Shown here one piece after another: positions 43,270-49,448 of a stretch of 49,448 nt of DNA. Origin of the DNA: an uncultured Microbacterium sp. GTDB lineage: Bacteria > Actinomycetota > Actinomycetes > Actinomycetales > Microbacteriaceae. Numbering within the stretch: position 1 is the stretch's first letter; every line of letters starts with the position of its first letter. The stretch is from assembly GCF_937927635.1 (NCBI RefSeq), contig NZ_CALBRW010000046.1, forward strand, positions 1 through 49,448. Direction: 5' to 3'. The notes under the pieces were generated by a model. That model was not told the origin of the DNA. It made no database searches and saw nothing but the letters and a program-made list of their open reading frames with translations. Made by a program: the position numbers and the translations under genes.

Positions 43270-44727
43270 TCAGTTCGTGGGCGCGGGCGTCGAAGTCGGC
43301 GGATGCAGCGCGTCCTTCACCATCTTCAGGATCAGGGCGAAGTCGGGTGTCTTCTCCGCGATGCCGTTCTCCGGAGTCAGCTCGAGCTGCTTGACCGGCT
43401 GCTTCTTCGCCTTCATCATCAGGTCGAAGAACTCCGGCAGCTTGTCCTGCGGCAGATCGGTGCTGGCCAGCGCCGTACCGGCGTTCATCACGTCGGTGAA
43501 GTGCGTGAGCACATTCTGCGGCGTGAACTGGGCCAGGATCGCCTCCTGCAGCTGGCGCTGCCGCTTCATCCGGTCGTAGTCGCTCGTGGTGTACCGCGAA
43601 CGGGCGTACCACTGCGCGGTGTCGCCGTTCATGTGCTGCTGACCGGGCTCGATCCACCCGATGGCCCAGTCGTTCACGTCCTTCGCACCCTGCCCGGGTT
43701 TCGGCCCGCCCTTCGGCAGCCGTTCCGTCACGTTGATGTCCACACCGCCCAGCGCATCGATGAGGTCGGCGAAACCGTTCATGTCGACGAAGACGTAGTA
43801 CGGGATCTTGATGCCCAGCAGGCCCTCGGCCGCGTCCTTGGTGGCTTCGATGCCCGGTGTGGAGCCGTGCGCGGCGGCATCCGGGTACAGGCTCTTGCCG
43901 TGGTCGGGACGGCATACCTCGGCGGCGGCGCGCACGTGGTTCATCCAGCCGTTCCAGCCGCAGGTGGCCGAGCCGTGCCCCTCGAACCCGTTCGGGTACA
44001 GCTTGTGCATGGGACTGTCGTCGGGGAAGTGCACCCCGGGCAGCTCGCGCGGGATGCCGGTGATCGTGACAGCTCCGGAGGTGGCGTTGACCGAGACCAC
44101 CGAGATGCTGTCGAAGCGCATGGAATCGCGGCCGTCACCGCTGTCGGCGCCCAGCAGCAGGATGTTGTAGTAGCCGTCGCTGGGCGGCACGCTGGGCCCG
44201 CTGTTGGCGAAGAGCTTGCCGAACGCGCCGCGGCTGGCCGCCGCGATGCCCGAGCCGTACACGGCCCCCGAGGCGACCAGTGCGAGCACCAGGAGCGACG
44301 CGATCGGTGCCAGCCACCGCGTGATCGCCGGCAGCTTCACCAGCCGCAGCAGCCGCAGCGTGTCGACGGTCAGTACGACCCACAGCAGCGCGTAGCCCAG
44401 CAGCAGCACCTGAACGATGGTGAGCGCGAACCAGGACGGCCAGCCGCTGAACAGCCAGATCGCGGCCAGCTGCGCGAACAGCGCCAGCCCCGCGGCGACG
44501 ATCGCCAGCAGCCACATCACCAGGGTCGCGCCGAGGCCGAACCGTCCCAGGCGGCGGTTGCCCGCCAGCACCTGCACGGAACCCGGAACCAGCACGTTCA
44601 GCACCACCAGCCACCACGCCCGGCGCCCCATCGTCGCGGAGTCCTGCACATCCGGATGCCGCAGCGGATGCTGCTCGATCAGTGGACGCGTGCGCTGCTG
44701 CGGGGAGCGCGGCGCCGTCAGGGTCAC
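43270..44727 (-). CDS. LytR-CpsA-Psr (LCP) family protein
   Basis: 485 residues. Four predicted membrane helices (about 36-54, 66-90, 100-122, 140-162) are followed by an extracytoplasmic LCP domain (about 187-420). Landmarks are YYNILLLGADSGDGRDSMRFDSISVVSV, with the conserved Asp and Arg, and YARSRYTTSDYDRMKRQRQL. LCP enzymes transfer undecaprenyl-pyrophosphate-linked glycans to peptidoglycan, so this is the candidate that attaches a polymer from the nearby loci. The usual LCP has one helix; four are common in actinobacterial members. GTG 44727 overlaps the purE stop (GTGA). Confidence 0.9.
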   Translation of the reverse strand: MTLTAPRSPQQRTRPLIEQHPLRHPDVQDSATMGRRAWWLVVLNVLVPGSVQVLAGNRRLGRFGLGATLVMWLLAIVAAGLALFAQLAAIWLFSGWPSWFALTIVQVLLLGYALLWVVLTVDTLRLLRLVKLPAITRWLAPIASLLVLALVASGAVYGSGIAAASRGAFGKLFANSGPSVPPSDGYYNILLLGADSGDGRDSMRFDSISVVSVNATSGAVTITGIPRELPGVHFPDDSPMHKLYPNGFEGHGSATCGWNGWMNHVRAAAEVCRPDHGKSLYPDAAAHGSTPGIEATKDAAEGLLGIKIPYYVFVDMNGFADLIDALGGVDINVTERLPKGGPKPGQGAKDVNDWAIGWIEPGQQHMNGDTAQWYARSRYTTSDYDRMKRQRQLQEAILAQFTPQNVLTHFTDVMNAGTALASTDLPQDKLPEFFDLMMKAKKQPVKQLELTPENGIAEKTPDFALILKMVKDALHPPTSTPAPTN

Positions 44728-45239
44728 AGGGCTTCCTTCAGCCGCCGGTTCTTCTGCTCCACCTGGCCCTCGAGGTCGCGGGCGTAGGCCTCGATGCGGT
44801 CTGCGAGGGCGGCATCCGCTGTTCCCAGGATGCGGGCGGCGAGGATGCCGGCATTGCGCGCGCCGCCGATGGACACCGTGGCGACGGGGATGCCCGCGGG
44901 CATCTGCACGATGGACAGCAGCGAGTCCATGCCGTCCAGGTATGCCAGCGGAACGGGCACGCCGATCACGGGCAGCGCGGTCATCGACGCCAGCATGCCC
45001 GGCAGGTGGGCCGCTCCCCCGGCTCCGGCGATGATCGCCCGGATGCCGCGGCCGCGCGCCTCGCGCGCGTAGCTCATGAGCTTGTCCGGAGTGCGGTGCG
45101 CCGAGACGACCTCGACCTCGTGCGGGATGCCGAAGTCGGTCAGCGCCTGCGAGGCGTCGCTCATCACGCGCCAGTCGGAGTCGGAACCCATCACGACGCC
45201 GACGAGGGGCGAGCTGGAGGAATGCAGCGGCTCAGTCAC
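44724..45239 (-). CDS. purE: N5-carboxyaminoimidazole ribonucleotide mutase
   Basis: 171 residues. GSDSDW (18-23) and SAHRTP (with His48) are the active-site motifs, and GAGGAAHLPGM the later one. It converts N5-CAIR, the product of PurK, to CAIR in purine synthesis. GTG 45239 is six bases after TAGCCT. In most relatives purK and purE are adjacent; here two small genes of lower GC stand between them. It is translationally coupled to the LCP gene. Confidence 0.95.
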   Translation of the reverse strand: MTEPLHSSSSPLVGVVMGSDSDWRVMSDASQALTDFGIPHEVEVVSAHRTPDKLMSYAREARGRGIRAIIAGAGGAAHLPGMLASMTALPVIGVPVPLAYLDGMDSLLSIVQMPAGIPVATVSIGGARNAGILAARILGTADAALADRIEAYARDLEGQVEQKNRRLKEAL

Positions 45240-45245
45240 CCTGAC

Positions 45246-45251
45246 AGGCTA
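45246..45251 (-). promoter_or_regulatory. -10 box TAGCCT of a leaderless promoter (purE-LCP)
   Basis: TAGCCT on the minus strand, six bases before GTG 45239, just after the hairpin that ends the small-gene pair. Confidence 0.6.
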
Positions 45252-45253
45252 CG

Positions 45254-45286
45254 GCGCGCCGCTGTGAGTTCCTCGCAGCGGCGCGC
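45254..45286 (-). terminator. Hairpin after the small two-gene insert
   Basis: GCGCGCCGCTGTG pairs with CGCAGCGGCGCGC over 13 positions with one G-T wobble and a seven-base loop. It separates the insert from the purE promoter. No T-run follows on the minus strand. Confidence 0.55.
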
Positions 45287-45296
45287 AGCACTCGGC

Positions 45297-45614
45297 TCAG
45301 ACGAGTTCCGAAGTGGCATCCTTCTCGATGATCGTCCGAAGCATCCTGATGCCCGTCTCCCACCCGGGCGTGGCACCGCCTGCCGCATGGATCGCCGTAC
45401 GCACTGCCGACATTGCGACAGCCAGTGCCTCGACTTCGTCAGCTCCAGGGGTGACCATGCTGAAAGTGAGCACGTCGTCAGCCGTCGCCAGGTCATGATC
45501 AAAGATGCCGCTGAGGTCGAAGAATGCGTCGGCGACGGTCACGAACTCACGCTCCGTGAGCGGGTACGCAGTGCCGACCTTCACCTCGATGGCGTACTCG
45601 TTCTCGTTCGTCAT
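45297..45614 (-). CDS. Uncharacterised small protein, second gene of a HicA-like pair
   Basis: 105 residues, acidic, with a mixed alpha/beta pattern: a beta strand near EYAIEVKVGTAY, a helix with EREFVTVADAFFDL, and a long C-terminal helix (EALAVAMSAVRTAIHAAG). No signal peptide, membrane segment or cysteine is present. No family was recognised; it does not look like HicB. ATG 45614 has GGAAGGGAG five bases upstream and overlaps the stop of the first gene (ATGA), so the two are made together. The upstream coding extension to 45770 lies inside that gene in another frame. It could be an antitoxin or partner of the first protein, by position only. Confidence 0.65.
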   Translation of the reverse strand: MTNENEYAIEVKVGTAYPLTEREFVTVADAFFDLSGIFDHDLATADDVLTFSMVTPGADEVEALAVAMSAVRTAIHAAGGATPGWETGIRMLRTIIEKDATSELV

Positions 45615-45838
45615 CTCGGCTCCCTTCCGTTCCAGCAATCGGTCCGGTGGAACCACGCTGAAAGATTCGTAACGTACCTGCCACCCGATGGGGTCATGTG
45701 AACTGTCTTCAGATGACGGCCACAGGCGCACTTTCCGACGTAGTACTTCCGGCGCTTCTCGAAGTTCCAACCGTGCGATTCAGCTTCTCGTATGACCGAC
45801 TCTAGTTCCTTGTCCGGATGTTTGGGCCGTTCTGGCAT
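45611..45838 (-). CDS. HicA-like small basic protein
   Basis: 75 residues. The order helix (KELESVIREAESHGW), strand with Phe and basic residues, KYYVGKCACGRHLKTVHM, TPSGG and a final helix with AWFHRTDCW resembles actinobacterial HicA-like double-stranded-RNA-binding-fold proteins. HicA toxins carry a conserved His after a Gly-Ser; here Cys-x-Cys-Gly and two histidines occupy that area and a third cysteine is near the end, so a metal site is possible. ATG 45838 has GGAGGGGG eight bases upstream; ATG 45865 is an alternative giving 84 residues. G+C is about 55% over 45661-45840 against about 70% nearby, which suggests transfer. Confidence 0.6.
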   Translation of the reverse strand: MPERPKHPDKELESVIREAESHGWNFEKRRKYYVGKCACGRHLKTVHMTPSGGRYVTNLSAWFHRTDCWNGREPR

Positions 45839-45846
45839 CGTGGCCA

Positions 45847-45854
45847 CCCCCTCC
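45847..45854 (-). promoter_or_regulatory. Ribosome binding site GGAGGGGG of the HicA-like gene
   Basis: It lies eight bases before ATG 45838 and decides this start over ATG 45865. TATGGT (45861-45866) is a possible -10 for the pair. Confidence 0.5.
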
Positions 45855-45895
45855 GGATTCACCATAGGCGCGGCCTCAGACGTTGAGGGCGATGC

Positions 45896-47020
45896 TCAGA
45901 GGAACTGGGAGGCTGCGGAGCGGGCCGTGTAGACCACGTCGTCGAGGTCGGCGCCCGACACGTTGACGTGACCGACCTTGCGGCCCGGGCGCGGCGACTT
46001 GCCATAGGTGTGGATCTTGGCATCCGGATGCTCGGTCATCGCCTGCGCGAACCGGTCCTCCAGCGCCCCATCGGCGGGGCCTCCGAGGATGTTGACCATC
46101 ACGGTCCACGGCGCACGCGTCTCGGTGCGGCCCAGCGGCAGATCCGCGACGGCGCGCAGGTGCTGCTCGAACTGGCCGGTGACGGCGCCGTCCTGACTCC
46201 AGTGCCCGCTGTTGTGCGGACGCATGGCCAGCTCGTTCACGAGGATGCGCTCGTCGTCGGTCTCGAACAGCTCCACGGCCAGCATCCCGGTCACGCCGAC
46301 GCCCTCGGCGACGGTGCGGCCGATCCACTCGGCGACCTCTGCCAGCCGCGCGCTCGCCTCGGGCGCGGGGGCGATGACCTCGGCGCAGACGCCGTCGCGC
46401 TGCACGGTCTCCACGATCGGGTACGCGACCATCTCGCCACCGGGCCGGCGGGCGATCTGCTGCGCGAGCTCGCGGGTGAACGAGACCAGCTCCTCCACCA
46501 GCAGCGCATCGCCGTCGGCCAGCTGCGCGAACCAGTCCTCGGCCTCGGTGCCGGCGTGCACGACCCTCACCCCGTGCCCGTCGTAGCCGCCGCGCGGCGT
46601 CTTCACCACCGCACCGCCGTTGTGGTCGTCTATGAAGGCCTGCAGCTCGTCCGCGTTCCGCACGGGGGCCCAGTCCGGCTGCGGGATGCCGAGCTCGGCC
46701 ATCCGGCGGCGCATCAGCAGCTTGTCCTGCGCGAACTGCAGGGCATCGGGACCGGGATGCACCTGCACGCCGTCGGCGATGAGGGCGCGCAGCACCTCCT
46801 GCGGGACGTGCTCGTGATCGAAGGTGACGACATCGACGTCGCGCACGAACGCGCGCACGGTCTCCAGATCGTGGTAGTCGCCGACGGCGGTGGCTGCGAG
46901 CTTGGCCGACATCCCCTCGTCCTCGGCGAGGACCCGCAGCTCCAGCCCCAGCTCGACCGCCGGGGCGATCATCATCCTGGCCAGCTGGCCCCCACCGATC
47001 ACTCCCACACGCACGGTCAT
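45896..47020 (-). CDS. purK: N5-carboxyaminoimidazole ribonucleotide synthase
   Basis: 374 residues, ATP-grasp enzyme. VGVIGGGQLARMM starts the N-terminal domain; PRGGYDGHGV is the ATP-grasp loop; LVEELVSFTRELA, LAVELFETDDERILVNELAMRPHNSGHW and the later GGPADG also match PurK. It carboxylates AIR with bicarbonate and ATP. ATG 47020 has GAGGAG six bases upstream, so it is one of the few genes here with a clear ribosome binding site. It is separated from purE by the two-gene insert. Confidence 0.95.
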   Translation of the reverse strand: MTVRVGVIGGGQLARMMIAPAVELGLELRVLAEDEGMSAKLAATAVGDYHDLETVRAFVRDVDVVTFDHEHVPQEVLRALIADGVQVHPGPDALQFAQDKLLMRRRMAELGIPQPDWAPVRNADELQAFIDDHNGGAVVKTPRGGYDGHGVRVVHAGTEAEDWFAQLADGDALLVEELVSFTRELAQQIARRPGGEMVAYPIVETVQRDGVCAEVIAPAPEASARLAEVAEWIGRTVAEGVGVTGMLAVELFETDDERILVNELAMRPHNSGHWSQDGAVTGQFEQHLRAVADLPLGRTETRAPWTVMVNILGGPADGALEDRFAQAMTEHPDAKIHTYGKSPRPGRKVGHVNVSGADLDDVVYTARSAASQFL

Positions 47021-47081
47021 CCGCGGCTCCTCTCGTCGGTGACCATTCTTCCGCATGCGGGGAGGAACGGAACGCGAAGGA

Positions 47082-47627
47082 TCAGTCGGCGGCGAACCCG
47101 GACTGCGCGTCGCGGTGCGCGAGGATCTGATTCACCTCGACCTGGTCGGCCAGCACCTCGTGCACGAGGTTCACGCTGGGCACGTTCACGAGCCGCAGCG
47201 GCGCATCCACGCCGTTGCTGAGCGTGATGGTCCCCGCACCCCACAGGCGCTGGAGGGGCCCCCGGCGCACAGCGATCGAATAGCCGCGGGTGTGCGAGAA
47301 CTCGCGGCGACGGCGGGAGCCGATCCCATCCTGCACGATCACGCGACGCGTGGTGATCGTGCACGTGCGCGACAGCCACACCAGGAACGGCACGATCACC
47401 AGCAGTACCAGCGCGACGACGCCGCCGCCCAGCAGCATCCAGTCCTCGAACGGCGGTGTGAGGTTGCCGAACAGGAACCCCACCGCGCCGGCGACGCCGA
47501 TCAGCACCAGCGCGCACCAGAACAGCCGACGCGCATGACTGCGGAAACGGGCGACCAGCAGCTCCTCGACGGGCGCACCGGGCGGCGGCATCATCGGCCG
47601 TCCGCCGAGCGTCACGGGCTGGGTCAT
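47082..47627 (-). CDS. PH domain-containing membrane protein
   Basis: 181 residues with two membrane helices (about 34-54 and 62-86) and a C-terminal YdbS-like PH domain (TCTITTRRVIVQDGIGSRRRREFSHTRGYSI). Family members are small membrane proteins of unclear role; Rv3278c holds the same place between purK and birA. ATG 47627 is six bases after CACAAT, a weak -10. Confidence 0.85.
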   Translation of the reverse strand: MTQPVTLGGRPMMPPPGAPVEELLVARFRSHARRLFWCALVLIGVAGAVGFLFGNLTPPFEDWMLLGGGVVALVLLVIVPFLVWLSRTCTITTRRVIVQDGIGSRRRREFSHTRGYSIAVRRGPLQRLWGAGTITLSNGVDAPLRLVNVPSVNLVHEVLADQVEVNQILAHRDAQSGFAAD

Positions 47628-47699
47628 GTGTCCATTGTGCCCGGAGAGCGACGATTTCGATGCGCAGGCGCGCTCAGCGGGCCTGGTGAGCGGACCGGC

Positions 47700-48488
47700 T
47701 CAGCCGCCGACCGTGCGCGAGCAGCGGCGCTGCGACGGATCCCAGGCGCGGCGCACGTGCACCACATCGCCCGCGGCGACCTCGTGCAGCCCGGCGCCGT
47801 CGTCGACCACCAGCCTGCCGTCGGCGGCCAGGCGCACGGCGGTGCCGGTCAGGATCGAGCCGCCGGGCAGCGACACGGTGACGGCCTGCCCGAGGGTCCG
47901 GCAGCGCTCGGTCGCCTCCGCGTGCAGCGCGTCGGTTCCCAGAGAGCGGATGCCGCGCTGCAGCCCGGTGAGGTAGTCGGCCAGGAGCCGATCAGCATCC
48001 ACCTCTGCGCCCAGCGCGGCGAAGGAGGTCGCGGTGGGCACCGGCAGCTGCGCGGCGGTCATCGTGGTGTTGATCCCGGTTCCGACGATCACCGCGCCGC
48101 CCGCGACCTCGGCGAGGATGCCGCAGATCTTGCGCCCGTCCACGAGCACGTCGTTGGGCCATTTCAGGCCGACCTCGTGCCCGGGCAGCTGCGCGGCCAC
48201 GGCATCCGTCATCGCCACGCCCGCCGCCAGCGGGATCCACCCCCACGCGTCCGCATCGGCGGGCAGGTCGCGCAGCAGCACCGACACGGCCAGCGCCGTC
48301 CCGGCCGGCGTGCTCCAGGTGCGGTCCAGCCTGCCGCGGCCGGAGGTCTGCGTGTCGGTCAGCAGCACCGACAGGTGCGGCCAGGACGCCTGATCCGCCA
48401 CGCGTGCGCGGAGCTCGGCATTGGTGGAGGCGCACTCCGGCAGCACCAGCAGGCGTGCGGCGATGCGCTCCGCGAGAGGCAGTCGCAT
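47700..48488 (-). CDS. birA: Biotin-[acetyl-CoA-carboxylase] ligase
   Basis: 262 residues. The biotinyl-AMP loop is SGRGRLDRTW (49-58), then LKWPNDVLV (108-116) and GRKICGILAE with the conserved Lys120. It has no N-terminal helix-turn-helix, so it is the single-function type that biotinylates acyl-CoA carboxylases. A small SH3-like C-terminal domain follows (about 215-262). The ATG shares one base with the stop of the upstream gene (TGATG). The neighbourhood with PH protein and purK is conserved in actinobacteria. Confidence 0.93.
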   Translation of the reverse strand: MRLPLAERIAARLLVLPECASTNAELRARVADQASWPHLSVLLTDTQTSGRGRLDRTWSTPAGTALAVSVLLRDLPADADAWGWIPLAAGVAMTDAVAAQLPGHEVGLKWPNDVLVDGRKICGILAEVAGGAVIVGTGINTTMTAAQLPVPTATSFAALGAEVDADRLLADYLTGLQRGIRSLGTDALHAEATERCRTLGQAVTVSLPGGSILTGTAVRLAADGRLVVDDGAGLHEVAAGDVVHVRRAWDPSQRRCSRTVGG

Positions 48489-49448
48489 CAGTCCTCGTCC
48501 TCGTCCTCGTCCTCGTCACTGACGTCGGCGTCGTCGAGTTCCGCCGCGGCGGCCGCGTCGCGGGCGTGCCACTCATCCCACTTCTGCATGAGCTGCTCGA
48601 TGGCGGCGTGGAACTTCGCCGTAGCGACGCCCGGCGCGGTGTCGCCGAAGTAGTGCTGCACCCAGGTGCGCAGGCGCTCCACGGCATCCGCATCAGCACT
48701 CACGCGCTCGGCCTCGGCGACGATCTCGGCCGCACGATCCGCGGGCAGCCATTCGCACGCCGACAGGTAGCCGGACTCGTCGATCGAAGCGCGCTCATCC
48801 GCTGGCCGGGTGATCAGCAGCGGCTTGCCCGCCGCCAGCCGGTCGTAGACCATCGCCGAGATGTCCACGACGGCGACGTCAGCGACCGCCAGCTGCCAGC
48901 CCAGCTCGGGACCGTCGTCGTAGACGTGGTGCGCGGTCGGATCCGCCGCATTGGCCTCTGCCACCGCGGCCAGGATGCGGCGGTGCGCGGCGCCGTACTC
49001 GTCGCTGACCACGCCGCTGCGCGGGTGCGGCCGGTAGATGACCCGGTGCTTCGGGCTGGCCAGCAGCGCGCCCACCAGTGCCTCGCCGTGCGTGGCGATG
49101 GAGCCGTAGTGCGCCGAAGGCCGGTCGCCCTCCCAGGTGGGCGCGTACAGCACGACGGTGCGCTCATCGGGCGTGAACGGCAGCGTGCCGGAGTAGTGGT
49201 CTGCCTGCGGGCGGCCGATCTCGATGGTGCGACGGTCGAGGTCGTAGTCCCACAGCGTGCGGCTGAGCCGTTCGCGGGCGGCCTGCCCGGCGATCAGCGC
49301 GTAGTCGTACGCCTTGTACTGGTTGGTGGTCATGTACATCTTGTCGGACTCGCCGTGGTTGATGAACACGTGCCAGCGACGTCCATACCGGAACATCTGG
49401 AAGTTGCGGGTGTTCTGATTGACGTACAGCACCACGCGGATGTCCTGC
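48488..49448 (-). CDS. CDP-glycerol glycerophosphotransferase family protein (5' end outside the window)
   Basis: About 320 residues are visible and the frame continues past the right edge; reading in from the edge gives QDIRVVLYVNQ, so the true start is beyond 49448. Landmarks are FINHGESDK, ALIAGQAARERL, VVLYAPTWEGD, IYRPHPRSG and VVDISAMVYDRLAAGKPLLI, in the order of the TagB/TagF group, which polymerise glycerol phosphate or similar units. The enzyme may act in teichoic-acid-like or sugar-phosphate polymers. It ends with an Asp/Glu repeat tail. Coupled to birA by TGATG. Confidence 0.85.
   Translation of the reverse strand, partial: QDIRVVLYVNQNTRNFQMFRYGRRWHVFINHGESDKMYMTTNQYKAYDYALIAGQAARERLSRTLWDYDLDRRTIEIGRPQADHYSGTLPFTPDERTVVLYAPTWEGDRPSAHYGSIATHGEALVGALLASPKHRVIYRPHPRSGVVSDEYGAAHRRILAAVAEANAADPTAHHVYDDGPELGWQLAVADVAVVDISAMVYDRLAAGKPLLITRPADERASIDESGYLSACEWLPADRAAEIVAEAERVSADADAVERLRTWVQHYFGDTAPGVATAKFHAAIEQLMQKWDEWHARDAAAAAELDDADVSDEDEDEDED
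48491..48514 (+). repeat. Hexanucleotide repeat (GTCCTC)x4 encoding an Asp/Glu tail
   Basis: Four perfect copies on the plus strand. On the coding minus strand it reads as alternating Glu and Asp at the C terminus of the glycerophosphotransferase. Copy-number changes would keep the frame. Confidence 0.8.

Noticed and set aside
45297..45838. Classical HicAB toxin-antitoxin pair
   Set aside because: The second protein lacks the partial RNase-H-like fold pattern and DNA-binding tail of HicB, and the first lacks the usual Gly-Ser-His motif; only a HicA-like resemblance is claimed.

Overview
The window is about 70% G+C and looks like chromosome of an actinobacterium of the family Microbacteriaceae, most likely Microbacterium. 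This rests on the WhiB regulator, the DUF3499 / metallopeptidase / WhiB2 / manA neighbourhood and the birA / PH-domain / purK / purE neighbourhood (both conserved in Actinomycetota), GlfT2-type transferases, and many TANNNT -10 boxes placed 6-9 bases before start codons (leaderless genes). No tRNA, rRNA or CRISPR array was seen, and no gap between genes exceeds about 165 bases.

Layout. 1-60: probable right end of an IS110-type element. 88-6903: a conserved actinobacterial block (DUF3499, metallopeptidase-like protein, DUF5719 protein, a large membrane glycosyltransferase, WhiB, ManA). 6974-9690: two O-antigen ligase/polymerase-like membrane proteins. 9694-16955: a galactofuranose module with GalE, GlfT2-like and GlfT1-like transferases, a small membrane protein, a Wzt/Wzm ABC exporter and UDP-galactopyranose mutase (Glf). 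17037-36813: a large surface-glycan locus. It holds a nucleotide-sugar dehydrogenase, an acyltransferase, a UDP-GlcNAc 2-epimerase, a translationally coupled 11-gene run (seven glycosyltransferases or GT-like proteins, an ABC flippase, and three enzymes for a 3-acetamido sugar), a DUF6541 membrane protein and a second Wzt/Wzm exporter. 36932-43146: a secreted FG-GAP repeat protein, a glycosyltransferase, a DUF4012 protein and a sortase-type (LAITG) surface protein. 43270-49448: LCP ligase, purE, a low-GC two-gene insert with a HicA-like first protein, purK, a PH-domain protein, birA and a truncated CDP-glycerol glycerophosphotransferase family gene.

How the genes fit together. GalE and Glf would supply UDP-galactofuranose, the GlfT1/GlfT2-like pair would build a galactan, and the first Wzm/Wzt pair would export it. 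This resembles the mycobacterial galactan system but without arabinan genes in view. Separately, the dehydrogenase, 2-epimerase, Gfo/Idh oxidoreductase, DegT aminotransferase and left-handed beta-helix acetyltransferase together match the five steps known for UDP-2,3-diacetamido-2,3-dideoxy-mannuronic acid. That sugar would feed a polymer assembled by the coupled glycosyltransferases and exported by the flippase or the second Wzm/Wzt pair. The LCP protein could attach such polymers to peptidoglycan. All functional links are inferred from sequence; none is demonstrated.
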